A stretch of DNA of 64,000 nt from Aplysia californica. Lineage: Eukaryota > Mollusca > Gastropoda > Aplysiida > Aplysiidae. The notes beneath the pieces were generated by a model. That model did not search any database. It saw only the letters and a list, made by a program, of their open reading frames with translations, and was not told the DNA's origin. Shown one piece after another: positions 1 to 14,300 of the stretch; the first letter of the stretch is position 1; every line of letters begins with the position of its first letter. A program made the translations under genes and the position numbers. The DNA lies in contig NW_004797534.1 of assembly GCF_000002075.1 (NCBI RefSeq), positions 394,908 through 458,907 of the forward strand, given 5' to 3'.

Positions 1-1
1 G

Positions 2-118
2 AGACCTATCAGTAGAAGATGGGCACATGACTTAATAAGAGTTGAGAAGAACCAATACGACACAGGCAGGCAGAATGGCTATAGAAAATGTTTTATTGCA
101 GGAAGGTCAAAGTAGCGA
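2..118 (+). mobile_element. Possible 3' end of a degraded RTE-like LINE
   Basis: Reading frame 2 is open from the window edge to a stop near 118. It begins RPISRRWAHDLIRVEKNQY, which resembles the C-terminal RW-x-DDL-type signature found after the reverse transcriptase of RTE-like LINEs. The lower part of the frame no longer looks like the family. The rest of the element lies before the window. It is short and diverged, so the family name is tentative. Confidence 0.3.
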
Positions 119-1925
119 TGTCTACAACAAGAAAAGCTAAAAAAAGAAGTACAAGATCGAAAAAAAATGTTTTAAAAACCTCTGGTCAACTCTTCTTTAT
201 ATTATGGTGTGAATGCTGGATAAATATAATCAAACCTACCTGTACTGATATTACACCTCTCGAAGACGGAAAACTGTCAATATGGAATCTCTCCGCTCTC
301 CCCTTGATAAATTCCTCTATAATTACCTCTGTAAAATAAAAACCTGCCTAACTTGGAAATGGAAAGAAATTCCTTCCCTTCGGAGGGTTTTTACGTGTCT
401 AAGACAAGAAATGTTTTGCCTGGTCAGCCCTGATTTGAACCAAAACTATCAAGTTTGGTTCCATCGGCTCTAACCTTTAAACCATGCCACAAGATGAGGA
501 AGGGAGTAGGGGTGCAACTTGAGGGTAGATGTTACCCCATCTATGTGAACTCTGTGTGGTGTAGATAATCAGGATGGTGTTGATGTGAAATCTCATCAGT
601 ACCTGTGAAAATGTTGAGTGACACACCAGCCAGGAAACTCAGGTTCAAAAGCTAGAGGAGTGAAATTAATTTGACCAGTGCTTGCCGCCCTGACCCTACT
701 GCCAGCCTAGAAAAAAGATTGCTCGAAATGTTGTTAAATGCACAAAAGAGTTGGCATTGGTTGACTGTATATTACACCAGTGAGTTGGGGCTAAGGGTGG
801 AAGCAAAGGAGATGTTCTATCGTTTTTGTTTTTAGTTTGTCAAACAATGCTCCTATGAAATGCAAGCAGTGGTATCAATAGAAGATAAGTTTTGTACTAA
901 CACGTGCCGTTATCAGAGAGGCTATTATATGCCTGAAAGGTGTGAGGTTTTGACCACTGCTTGCCGACATACAAGCGAACCTTGATCCCACCAGAAGGAC
1001 CTCTGGAGCCCTCCTCCCTCTCCACGTAGATTCCCCTGTCTGAAACAGAAAATGTCTTAGACAAATTTTTTTTTCTGGCTGCCTTTCTATTCTGTCTTAG
1101 ACAGGTTTGACTGTATTAACAGTGTGAAAATAATAAGGCTAAGGGACAATAAAAATGAGTTGGGTTTTTTTTTAATGGATATTGTCAGGAATTTCATGGC
1201 AGGAGAAGAACTCAATTGAGATAATTCTGATAGAAGCCTGTCAGTACTAAAAACAATTTAGATGAGGCAAATGTAATTCCAGGCACTCAAATCGACATAA
1301 ACAGGCCTCCAACTTCTTACACTCTCAATTAAAAAAAAAAAAATAGAAGGCTAAAGAGGCAGGGGTAGACAAAGAAGAATAGCTTCCAAAGAGGCAATTG
1401 AGACATGCATAATGCTTTTTTACTTCTCACTGTGTTGATGGTTATAATGGCACATTTGTCACATTACAAATATCCTTGACCTAGTTAAAGTCTGTGTGAC
1501 CTTATGTCATGTTCTGTTATCTTGCTAACTTTCTGTAAAAATTGCCAACAGTATCTTTGTTTGTTATTTAGGCTTGGTATACATTTCTTGTCTCAGCCAT
1601 TCTTTATTTAAACAGTTTGCCTTCATACTTTTTGTTTGCAATGGATGGTCATCCTTTCTTCTCTTTGGTCTCACTTGTTCATTCAACATTAACAAATAAG
1701 GCCTGATGACATACAGGTTATGGTGTAGTGTACAACATGCTATGCAATCACATGCACTCTAGCACAGAGGCACATGCAATAGTCGTAATTAAAATGTGCA
1801 GCAATTGAAATTTTATATGTGCTATACTTTATTTTAATGTTGAGCCCATAGTATTATCTAATTTATTTTCATTTAACTAATATTTCTAGCTAACAAGAAC
1901 ATGCTGTCGATGTTCCATTTTTCAG
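119..1925. other. Upstream flank or first intron of MTR
   Basis: I see no convincing coding exon here. Human MTR has a short first coding exon of about a dozen residues, and its counterpart could lie here or before the window. A relic near 1040-1122 ends in CAGGTTTGACTG followed by TA. This matches the right end of the pogo-like element at 53159-53963 and probably comes from the same family. The remainder is AT-rich with short poly-A and poly-T runs. Confidence 0.4.
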
Positions 1926-4900
1926 GACTTTTTGAGGAGATTGAAGCAACTCTGAAGAAAAGAATTATGATTTTTGATGGTGGAATGGGCACTATGATCC
2001 AGAATGAAAGACTTGAAGAAGAGGATTTCCGTGGGGATATTTTCAAAGACCATACTTTGAACTTGAAAGGAAATAATGATATTCTCAGTTTGACTCTACC
2101 AGAAACTATTTACAAACTTCACAAAGTAAGTGCTTTTAATTTCACTTGTTATATTGATCATTATTTGTGTTGGTCGCTTTGTCAATAATTTTGCTATCCT
2201 GCGATAGGTTGTTAGGGGGTGAGGGGGGGGAGGGTGTGATGGTCGTCTTCTTTTGGTTATTCATCTATTTTTGCCTGTCTTAATTTTTCCCATCACTAAA
2301 TGACCACCATTGTTTCAAGATGTATCCCTTCAAAAAGCATTGTTCGGTGAGAATACTGACTTTTGCGCCGTAGGATTTGTTAGGCTATCCTCACAAAATA
2401 AGAAAATTCTGGCAAGTTTTCTGCACTACTATGGAAAAGAATTATCTCTGTAATTTTCCCAGTGCATGAGAGAAAAGTATTGGGATAGTACCTGTACAAG
2501 GTCAGCAGTTCTATTGACCTATTTTTGTGAAGTTTGACCTCTACCTTGGCTAGCTGATAAGACTGGTCCGGACTCTGATAACATGAGAAAGGTTTGGAAA
2601 AATCTAAACCAGTTGACGAAAGGCAATCGTTTCTTGACCCCTTATCTTACACAGACCAAGGTCTCTTTTTTATCTCTTTCGATTACACCACTCTCTTCAT
2701 GCACCACACTTTGACTCTGACTTTTTTCCTCAAGTGTAATACCTTTAATTTGTTATCTTATCTGTCTCTTGTCTTGAAAGCCCAAAATGCTTAAGTCAGA
2801 ATTTATTTAGTACAAATGTTTTTCTGGGGTTTTTCTTTTAGATTTTACTGTAGCCTCCCCATTCCCTATCTTCAAATTTGTATGAGTGTTGATTTTGACA
2901 AAGTTATTTGTTTAGATATTTTTTCTTTGAAATTGGGACTTAAACACATAACCTTGACATGAAGTAAAATAGTATCTGAGACATATCAGCAATAGGGTCA
3001 CCATAGACCTCCCTGTTAAATGTGGAATTCATTTTGTCTCGTCTTTTTTTCTTGTCAAGAAGAAAAGATTCTGTTTTTCCATGTTAGCGCACTGTTGTGA
3101 CCACCACTCTAATCTGGACCTTTCCTTTACCCCAAGACGTGACAACATTGACTGTGTTTAGATTCTCCTATTCTCAAAAGATCAGCTAATGGATCTTGCA
3201 ACAGCCCACTTTTTGAAATCTGGTAGTTATATTTTTTATGCTTTCCCGACTGCAGTGCGATCCATGGGGAGTGGATTTTTTTTAAGGTTTAAAAAAAATT
3301 ATTTTCTAGAAAATCTTCAGATTTGGTACAACAATTGGTTTTAAAAAATGGAAATCTTATACAATTACCTAGGCTTTCTCATCAAGAGATCCATTTCTGT
3401 GTTTTTGTATTCTTTACTTATAATTCTGGTTGCTTGTTTGAGCAATACCTTGACTGGTATAGAATATCATAATTGAATATATGATAAGAGAATAAACATG
3501 AAAGTTATTATTTTCCTTTTTTTTCTGGACAGGCTTACCTTCTTGCAGGGGCAGACTTTGTAGAAACAAACACTTTCAGCGGCACATCAATTGCTCAAGC
3601 TGATTATGGGCTGGAGAAATATGTAAGTATGCTGGAACTGATGGAGATTGGTGTCAAATAAAGGTCTTTTTGTTGGTGGGTGTGAGTGACAGCCTATCTT
3701 TCTGTATTCTATGGAGCCCCAAAGAGCGTGCTCTTTGCCATGGCCACCGCCTCTTTTAGGTAGCTAGTGAGGCAGTCCAACCTCCCTGAATCTTCCCCAA
3801 AGAGATGCTACCGTCAGACCTTCGTAGCGGGGCATCTCTGCAGCCAGTGTTCCAAATCTTGGGGCTCCTCACTGCACAATAGATAGAATGGGTCCAGTGT
3901 GTTATCAATTTTATGTTGGTAGGCCTGCAGCCCTGAGAAATGACCAGTCCTGATTCTCGCCAGTAGTGACTTGTTGTCGCTGGAAGTGCCCCATACACTT
4001 CCTTCATTCACTTTTGTGCCTAAACAAGAGTCCTGCTGAATAATATTTCGCTAAACGTAAATTGTGATCTCCCAATTTCTAAATAAGTTTAAAGCATCTT
4101 TCGTGCAAGACATCACAACAACCCAAATATGAGCCATCTAACTTCCTGTCTAAACATGTCTGCCTGTCCTGTACATCTTTCAAAATGTTGTGTGATTGTT
4201 ATGATGAGTATTTATTGTAGCTGAATTAATCTTAATTTGGAAGCTTCCTCTTTCTGCAAACACATCGCGTGTGGGTGATTGGCGGGTACTCTGGTGTGGT
4301 TTGCTCCTTCTTTCCTATCAAACACCTATCATCCTTATCTATCCTCCTTTTTTTAATGTTTGTTACTCGCTTGTAACACCTGTAATCTTCTAGCGCTCAT
4401 ATGACCTTATGCAGTTGCGAGCGCCGTAAAACCTCTACTAAAACAAACAAACACATCCTTACTTTCTTCATTTGATAGTCAGTTACATCATTGATTTTTC
4501 TGCACTATGTATGGTCTTCATGGAACGTATGATATAAAAAATTCAGGGGACTAATGGATATTTCTTTTTCTCATATTCTATTCTGTCTGTAGGTCTACAG
4601 ATTAAATGTTGAGTCTGCTCAAGTGGCGAGACGAGCCTGCGAAGATGTCACCAAAGAAACAGGTACTTGAAGCTTGCAGTTCTCTTTCTTTTTGTATGGG
4701 GGTAGAAATACTGGGGGGAAAGACACTTCTGAATTGCTGTTGATTTTTACAGTGAGTCTGCATGATAACAGCTGCATTTTGCCTGGAACAAATAAAAGTA
4801 GCAGAATAAATGTTGAAGGAGTGGGTGGATGAATCATGCTGCTAAACTCAGATTTCTTGTGGGTTACAATGTATTTACAGAAGGGGAAATCTCATATTAA

Positions 4901-7900
4901 AAAGAGTCTGAATCAATTAGCAAATTGAATAAGGGAAATCTTTGAAAAAATTTCACTCTCGCTGATTTCAGAATAAGTTAAGATGTTCATGTTTTTTTGT
5001 TCCTTCAAGCAGAATGTTACATGTCTTGGTTCAGGTATGTGCTAAGAAAATAATTACAGTTGTCACTGCCTAAGATCACTCTGCATAAGAAGCCAGTCTG
5101 CCTAAAACCCAACTGTTACCATGTAACAGAATTTTTCTTTGTAATGTACAAACCTAAGAACTTGTTCTGAAAATAGAAATCTACTCAAGAACCTTGCTTA
5201 GGCTCAGAGCAACAAACTTTTTTGAGCTGTTTTACTATGCTTTGGAAGGATGAAGGGAGAAAAGTTGGCATGGACTAGGGGATGACAAAATCTACCCATT
5301 ACATCATTCACACTTACACAAAACTTTTTAGGCATACACATGAGCTCTGCAAAATGGGTCAATTGCTAAGCGGTATATGGTTAGTACAGTCATTTGCTCC
5401 TCTTGCGTGGTCAATGTGTCCAGTTGTTATATAAAATTTTACACAGAAATACCTGTGAGGATAAATGACTTAACAAATTATGTGCTCTTGTTTCTTTTTT
5501 TAAAATGATGATCAGGTGTCAAACGGTATGTTGCTGGTGCTATGGGCCCTACCAACCGGACTTTGTCCATCTCTCCATCTGTGGAGCAACCTGAACTTAG
5601 GAATGTCAGTAAGTAAAGGCAAAATTGTTCAAGATGGCCTCCCATTGTCGAAGAGAAAAATGGTTGTCTTGGAGAATGTCATTGTAATAGAAAAATAATG
5701 TAAGAGGGGAAGTGAGAAGAAGATGTTTATATTATCTTCTCAGTGTGAGAACAGGAATCAGAACAGACAAAAAGAGAAATACATCAGTGCAATCTTCAGT
5801 CAAGCTCCAGGCTTTGGAATGCATTTACACTCACATGTACTTTTTTTTTTCTAGCATGTTTTTGTAACTTTATTGTTCAACAGAGTTGATGAGCCTTTTC
5901 TAAAACCTAAAATGTGTAGACTCATGACTTTAACACAGAAACATGTAGTCTGATGTATCTGGATTAAATATAAGATCCATGCCCAGTGTCTTTTTCTTTG
6001 AATGGAAAAGTAGTTGCGATAGGGATGTTAGTGAAACTGTTCTCAATATATTTTTTTACCTCAACTTGCCTTTGTTTTCTCTAGTTCTGTTTCTATATTT
6101 TACTGATTTGATTTATACATTGAAAGATGGGGCTTCTCCACGTGTTGATTTTTGCAATTTTTGCCTTGTGTTCTTTCTAGCTTTTGATGAGCTTGTTGAT
6201 GCTTACACTGAACAAGCAAAAGGACTTCTTGATGGGGGTGCTGATGTATTGCTGGTGGAAACGATATTTGACACAGCAAATGCCAAGGCTGCTTTGTATG
6301 CCATTGAGAACGTCTTCCTCTCTGGTTATGAAAAAGTTCCCATCTTTGTAAGTAGAAAAAAAAATGTCATTTCAACTAGTAACGTAATTGCTATTACTAC
6401 CATCAGTTATTGTCTTACAAATAATACTCAATGACCTTGAACAGCAATAGTGCAGTTGTTTTGTCTATCCGCTCTCAAAACATGGTCTAGGTTTTACTTA
6501 ATTTATTAAATTTATGAAACTATCTTTGTATTTAGCTCTTGGGGTCCTGAGTCACTCAGCTGCCTGAACTGGGTTTATTTTTTTAAATTAGAAAATATTT
6601 TTTCAATTAATATCATCTTAATATTTTGTTTATTTTCAAAGATTGTAAGCATATTCTTCATATTTTCAGAATTAATTTTGTTTGCTATAATTATTGCTGC
6701 TGGCTTTTTAATATATTTTTTGGGGGTCTCGTTATTTCTTTTACGAGTACTAAACAAAATTAACTTTCTTCTTTCTCAGATATCTGGCACAATTGTCGAC
6801 AAGAGTGGTCGCACACTGTCCGGCCAGACAACAGAGGCATTTCTTGTCAGTGTCAATCATGGTCTTCCTATGTGCATGGGGCTCAATTGTGCCCTGGGAG
6901 CTCAAGAGATGAGACCGTTTGTTGAGGCAGTCAGCAAGAACACCATGTCATACGTTCTGTGCTATCCCAATGCTGGTAAGTCGATGTTTGTTAAAGACAT
7001 TTTAGTGGGTGGTTGGCGGATGCTCTGGTGTGGCTTGCTCCTTCTTTCCTATCAAAGATCTATCGTCCTTATCTCTCCTCCTTCTTTTTTGTGTATGTTA
7101 CTCTCTTGCAACACCTCTATTCTTGTGCACTTACATGACCTTATTGTGTTTAAAGTGCCGTAAAACACTTACTAAAATTAAAAAGATATTTTAATGCCGC
7201 TGTAATCAACAATATGCACATAACTGGTGGTTGGTCAGTACTCTGGTGTGGTTTACTCCTTCTTTCCTATCAAAGATCTATCGTCCTTATCTCTCCTCTG
7301 TCTTTTTGGTGTTTGTTACTCTCTTGTAAGACGAATCTTCGGCACTTATATGACCGTATTGTGTTGCAAGTGCCGTAAAATTCTTGCTACAACTAATCTG
7401 GACAGCACTTTCCAGTGAAAATTAGGAACAGTGATGGTATATTTTAAGGTTTGGTGTCAGGGTTTTGTAGCTTTCAAAACCAGCTAAAATTTTGTACATG
7501 TCATGGTCGTGTATTGCACCACTTCAGAATGACAGAGAATGAAAGTAGACCAAATTGCATGCTATGCTACGTTCAGAATAACAAATTTAATCTAGAGAAG
7601 TATTTGCATTGCGTAAAGTTTGCTTTTATTAATGACCAGAATAAATTTTTGATGTGTCGCCTTCTTTTTGTGCTAATTTTGAATAATTTTGAAAGCTTCT
7701 GTCTATCCTCAGGTTTACCAAACACATTCGGAGAATATGACGAAACCCCTGAAATTACTGCATCACAAGTGAAGGTAAAGAGAATTTCATAAGATGCATC
7801 CCTAGAAAGCAAGAACTTTGATATAAACTCTCCAAGTGTCATTAATAGATAATAATAATAATAATAATAATATATAACATTTATAGAGCGCATTTCCAAA

Positions 7901-8003
7901 AAAAATAGCTCAATGCGCTTTACATTGGAATACCCATTTTTCAAAAACCTTTCTTACTACTTCCTTTCTTCTCAAGCAATATACATTAATGCACACACAC
8001 ACA

Positions 8004-8066
<63 letters not shown>

Positions 8067-11000
8067 ACTATTTTCATCCAGACATAGGAAAAGAACAAAT
8101 GTAATGAAAGATAACGTTAAAAGCTTATGAAGGATAGGCCTGTAGGAACAGAAAATGTTTAAGATGTCTTTTGAAGCTATCAAGTGTTCTTATTTGTCTT
8201 AGTTTCATGGGTAATCTGTTCCACATAAATGGACCAAGATATGAGAAAGATCTCTCTCCATATGATTTGTATGATTTTACAGGTGTCACAAGTAGGGTGT
8301 TATCGTTCGATGATCTTAGGTTTCTCCCTGGTTTATATATACTGATAAGTTCTTGTAGATAAAAAGGAGCAGTTTTAATTACACATTTGAAACACATGAC
8401 GCAGATTTTAAATATTATTCGTTCTTTTACAGGGAGCCAATGCAGTTCTTTTAATAATGGAGTGACATGGTCTCGTTTTTTAGATCTTGTTATCAGTCTA
8501 GCGGCAATGTTTTGAATTACTTGTAAATGATTCAAATATTTGTTGTTCAGACCTGCCAGGAGTGAGTTACAATAGTCTAATCTAGATAGGATAAGAGATG
8601 TTACCAGTGTTTTTGTGGTCTCTTCGCTTAAGTACTTTCGAACTAGGCATATCCTTCTCAGCTGAAAATAAAGGGATTTGGACAGAGATCCTACAAACGA
8701 GCCCATTGATAAGTGGTGGTCAATATATACACCGAGATTCCTGACAACTTCTTTACTAGATGTCATATGCCCATATAAATCAAAGTTGACACTTTCCAGA
8801 TCTTTATTTAATCGTGGATTTTTTATAAGAATGATGTCTGTCTTTTCTTCGTTTAGTTTCAATTTGTTTACTGTCATCCACTTTTTGATTTCATAAAAAC
8901 ATTGTTTAGTGATGGAAATCATGTTTGGTAGATCTTGAATGGTGCCATTAACATACATTTGGGAATCATCGGCATAAAAATGATAATTCAATCCATGATT
9001 TTGTAAAATGCTTGCTAAGGGCTGTGTATATAGTGTAAAGAGCACTGGTCCAAGAACGGACCCCTGTGGAACTCCATAATCGAGCCTGACCTGCTTTGAA
9101 AAGCTATTTTTAATTTGCACTGACTGAACTCTTTCTAGTAAATATGACTTAAACCATGAAAGCACAGTACCCGATAAGCCAAATGAGCGCTCAAGTCTTG
9201 TGAGTAGAATAGCATGGTCAATTGTGTCAAAAGCTGCGGACAGATCCAAAAGAGTTAAAAGACAGATGTTTTTGCTATCAATGGAATCCAATAAATCAGA
9301 CGTTACTTTTAAAAGCGCAGTTTCGGTACTATGATGAGTTTTATAGGCAGATTGGTAAATTTCCTCAAGACCATTTTTTCTCATGTGAGACAAAACTTGA
9401 CTTAAAACAATCTTCTCTAGAATTTTTGAGACAAATTGCAAATTCGAAACTGGTCGATAGTTTTTAAATTCATTTTTATCAAGCCCGGGTTTTTTCAATA
9501 AAGGTTTTACAATAGCTTGTTTGAAAGTATTAGGTACTGTGCCAGTGGCAAGTGACATATTCACTATCTGAGTAATGTGAGGTAGGACAATATCAATACA
9601 GGTTTTGAATACATGAGCAGGCATTGGGTCAAGGTCGCATGTTTTTATGGTTGACCCATTAATACAATTTAAAATATCACTATTTGTAACTGGACTAAAA
9701 GAATCTAATATTTGTCCAGTAAATTCTGAAAATTCCAAATTTCCATTTGGCTCTAGGTCGAGAGAAGAGCGTATGGTATTAATTTTGTCATTGAAAAAAG
9801 TCACAAATAAACTACAAAGTTCGTCATCTGATGTTGCAGAGGGGAGAGGAGATATTGTTTCTTTTCCCAGAATAGCATTGGTAGTCTGAACGAGTTGTTT
9901 GGGTGATTTAACATCTTGTAATTCATGTAGATAGTATTTTTTCTTGTTATTTTCGATGATTGAGTTGACTTTGTCTCGGTGGTTAATAAAGATGTCTCTG
10001 TGTCAGGAAAATTATTTGATTTTACCTTATCATGACAGAAAATGCTTGAGATAGGCAAACCAATTAAGTATAGGCCTTAAACTTATCCATTTTTAGGAAA
10101 TAGAATTCATTTGAGAAAGAGTTGAAATGTTTGATGATATTTTTTTAATGGGATAAACTTTCGACCGATTTCAATACTTAGAGGGTTAACCAATTTTATT
10201 GTGTTTTTATGAAGCTTTCAGAAAAGTGCGTTTGCTTCCATCGGTGGTCTAATTTTTTAGATTTTCAAAAGTTATGGTCTTTGGGATTTTCCAAAATTAC
10301 CAAGATCTGTTTGTAGTCGTGTCTTTTTTTCTGTTTTCCTTTTTCTGTCTTTCAGTACTAGAAAGTTTGGGTCTTTTAGTGTGCCAAAGGTAGGTCTTAC
10401 ATCTGCCTGTCTTTTTTCCCCCAACAGAAAATGACCATCATCCTGTTGTTATGTATGCTTCTTTTTAACTCAAGTTGACTTTTGATGAGTTTCCTGTCCT
10501 ATCATAGTGAAAGGAGGTGATTCACATTTATGGTCCTTTCTATGCAAATTGCTTAAAGTTAAGAATATAACAAGTGCCATCATCTGTAAGTATACAATAG
10601 CATAGGTGTGTCCACGGCAAATTTGCTGTTTGGTGAGTTTTTGTAAAATACATATTCAATTACTTGGTTTCCCTGGCGTTCTTCTTTGATTACATAGATG
10701 GAGATCATATATTCCTTTTGTCTCTCCTGTTTCATCTATTTACCTTTATCTTTACTTACGTCTTCAGGAGTTTATGAAGGATGGACTCATCAATATCATT
10801 GGTGGTTGTTGTGGCACAACTCCTGAACATATAAGGTATGGTAATTTTGTTTATTAATTTTTGTCTACCTTCAATCAAAATCACACAAATTATCCCTTCA
10901 TAGTGAGATTACGTACCATAATGCCAATTCCATTAGATATTCAAAGAGAGCTTAAGGTCTGTTACTTGTTATTTTTCTTGAATTAAGCGAAATGAGTACA

Positions 11001-11303
11001 CATTTTAGCCCGTGACTATTCAAGACGATGTTGGTTGTTCGTTTTAAGGGGGGGGTTTTAGGGGGAGGGGCGCTTCTCTCATCATTTTTACTCTATTCTT
11101 CAGTTTGAGGTAAATGTTAACGGTTGTTAAGCCAAATATCCAACTAGCAAAAGTTTGATGCAATGTCAGGATTGTTGTTCTGTAAAGGAATTAATGAGCA
11201 TCCTGTTTTCTTTTTCCTTTTAGGGCAATAGCAGATACATCCAAAGCCTTCAAACCGAGGGTGCCACCAACAGATCTGCATTCTGGACATTTGTGTCTGT
11301 CAG
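1926..11303 (+). CDS. MTR: MTR exons 1-9: homocysteine-binding module
   Basis: Exons are 1926-2125, 3533-3622, 4593-4662, 5516-5608, 6181-6347, 6780-6975, 7713-7774, 10768-10835 and 11224-11303. The barrel starts with [15 protein letters not shown] and continues through [28 protein letters not shown] and [18 protein letters not shown]. All three zinc-ligand cysteines expected from the family are present: one in GLNCALG (exon 6) and the pair in GGCCGTTP (exon 8). Zinc activates the thiol of homocysteine. Intron 6 holds two tandem family B repeats, and intron 7 holds an antisense LINE. Confidence 0.95.
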
Positions 11304-14300
11304 GTACGCTAGAAGCAATTAACTGCTTTGAAATAGGTCTAAAAAGTGAATGAATTTCACCCCAGCAACATTTGGTCCCAAATTCTTTCCTGTGGAGAAA
11401 ATTCTGTTTTGTAATAATTTATAATTTTTTGGTATTTCATAGTGTATGATTAATAACTTAAAAAAGAAAAAGAAAAAAAAACCAGAGCCCCCAAGTACAC
11501 ATGGCAGAAGAGTAAAATCGTGCATTATTGTACAGATTTTGTCTTGTTCTGCTTGGCTCAATAATTTTTAATTTTGTTGTTAACATTTTGTTTCCATGTT
11601 CAGGTCTTCATTATAGGAAATTCAGGCTCATGGTATATCAATGTTATATTCTGTGTTATTAATCAGGTCTAGAGCCTTCTTACATTACACCCTTGACGAA
11701 CTTCGTGAACATTGGAGAAAGATGCAATGTTGCTGGTTCAAAAAGATTCTGCAGACTCATTAAGACAAGAAAGTTTGAGGTACGTAAAGTTGAAAAAGTT
11801 GTCAGTCTCATTCATGTGGTAGATAGGCTGTTCGTGGAAAAAGAAGAATTTTACATTGTGTTACATTTCAGTTAATGGTACTACATGTAGATCTATGAAT
11901 AAATTGCAAAGATGTACAATGGTGTGCTTATGTTTGAAAGTGTTGTCATTTCGAAATGCAACATTTCAGATTCTTGCAGGAATGTATATTTTCCTTTCTG
12001 AACTTTGTCAAATTGTCATATCTTTATTTCAAAGGAGAATATAAGAATCCATTGTAATGTTCTTTTATCTGGCTGTAAAATAGGTCAGTCAAGTGTTGAA
12101 AGGAAGCTCTTTTGCGACATGGACTTTTAAAAAAACAACCTTTATTTCAGGAAGCTCTGAATGTGGCCAAGGTGCAGGTGGAGAACGGTGCCCAGGTCAT
12201 CGACATCAACATGGACGAAGGCATGTTGGACGGGGTGTCTGCCATGACCACCTTTGTCAACCTTATAGCTTCTGAGCCAGAGATTGCCAAGGTGATTTAC
12301 AGGATGCATTCATTATGCTGCCCGACCCAACTCGGCGAAATATTTCCACTCCGTTCACCACTCTTTACGACTGTTTTCCAAAATGAGAAATCTACTAAAG
12401 AACTGTTAATAAACTATATTGAAACAAATCGCATTTATTCTTAAAATATCAGTTACTCTTCTTCTTTGCCTTCAAAGATCATTTTCTTTAGGCTTTGCCG
12501 AAGAAATATCTCTAGTATGCCATTTTCTTTTCACTCAAAAAACTTTCCACTGTCTGGGGAGGAGAGCATAGTTGTGAGACAGTTTACGAGATAAACTTTG
12601 TATTTAACAAATAATTACTAAAGCCTGGAAAAATGACACATGATTTTCAGACAAACAAGACATTCTCCAATCTAGTTTTTTACACTACGCTATGTTCATG
12701 AATTGTATCAGTTATTCTGTTCATTAAAGTACTTACAAGAAATAGACAAGGTGGCCTCAAAAGAATTAATTTGAACTGTTTCTTCAATTTCTCCTCTCAG
12801 GTGCCTTTGTGTATTGACTCCTCCAACTTCGACGTGGTGATGGCAGGCCTGAAGTGTGCCCAGGGCAAGTGCATTGTCAACAGTATCAGCTTGAAAGAGG
12901 GAGAGACAGAGTTCCTGCGCAAGGCGAAGATTGTTCAGCAGTATGGAGCAGCAGTTGTAGTTATGGCCTTCGACGAGGAAGGGCAGGTATGTGGTAGATT
13001 GTGGGGGTACGTCCATGCCTGCCTGATTTTTATCCCATGGTTGGTTTCATATTCCTTGGGAAGTGAACATTTTTCCTCCCCTTATCATGAAATGCAAAGA
13101 TATTCTAGGCTGAGTCACAAAATCGGTTTCTTTTCTTATGTGATGTAAATATCTTCTTAAAAAACTTTTTTTAGTTGGGTTTTTTGTGTGTGTGTGTGTT
13201 TTGCGGCAAGCTTTTTATTCGTCTCATGGTCTTGCATTAATACTTGGAGTAAGTCCAACTTGTATTATTCCGAATGATGGTTTCATACCTTTTTGTATGT
13301 CTTAATCTTCAGCTTATAAATATACCCTCCTGTCTTCTCTAGTCTCTCTTTCAAATGTCTGAAAGTTATTTCAGTGTTTGATGTCAATATGATGTGTTCA
13401 TGTCTCTTAAAATGAAAAAAACTAATTGTACTGTGATATTGGATTTTGCTTGGTTAATATTGTCTGAAAGAGAAATGACTTCTTAAAAATTAAAGAATGA
13501 AATAATAAATTATACACATTTTGGAGGCATTTTTTGCTTCACATTTGTTTCAAGCCAGTTTATGATTAATTTTATCAGGCTGTGAGACTTTTGTTTAGTT
13601 GTATAATGTTTGTTTTGTCTTTTTGTCTTTTTTCTAGGCCACGGGCCGTGAGCACAAAGTAGCCATTTGCACACGTTCCTATAATTTGCTAACTCAGAAG
13701 CTGAACTTTAACCCTAATGACATCATATTTGACCCCAACATTCTTACCATCGCCACTGGTATAGAGGAGCACAACACTTATGGGATCAGCTTTATTGAAG
13801 CCACTGCTGACATCAAGGTAGGTTAAGATATTTAGCTATCTGTGTTTTCTCTTTTTTTTTTTAAGTCGGAAAGTCTCCATAAATTTCTCCAGATGCATGA
13901 AATGGGGAATTACCATTGCATAAGTGCAAAGCTTTCAATTAAGAATTAATTTTTTTAAAGCCAGTGCAAATCATGCTTTGTTTACCTCAGTTTTGACCTA
14001 ACTCATTCAGTGTGACGAGTAAACTGATAGGTTCACCATCTTCATCGTCACTGCAATAATCCGGATCATCGGCTCACCTATATACCTCTATAAATATTCA
14101 ACTTATTCCAGTCCATACTTTCAAAAATAGTATCCTTATTTTGGTTAATAAATATTCTTTTTTTTTCTCGAAATTTCCAGTTTATTTGATAAAATGATGT
14201 TACACTTTGCTGAACAAATAGGTAAATCAGTGGACAAAATTAAATGTATGTGCTATACAGGTGCCTGCCATTGGAAAAAAATGATGTCAGAGAGGGTCAA

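Noticed and set aside
1901-1925. ATG at 1901 as the certain MTR start
   Set aside because: The sequence just before 1926 (TTCCATTTTTCAG) is a good splice acceptor, and family members normally have an earlier short coding exon. I keep it only as an alternative.
4262-4455. Family B repeat as a Helitron end
   Set aside because: Helitrons end with a short-loop hairpin just before CTRR. Here the loop is about 20 bases and the hairpin is followed by GTAAAAC.
8125-9804. Long minus-strand open frame as a host gene
   Set aside because: It carries the full reverse transcriptase motif set and an L2-like C-terminus and lies inside an MTR intron next to an L2-like tail. It is a LINE.
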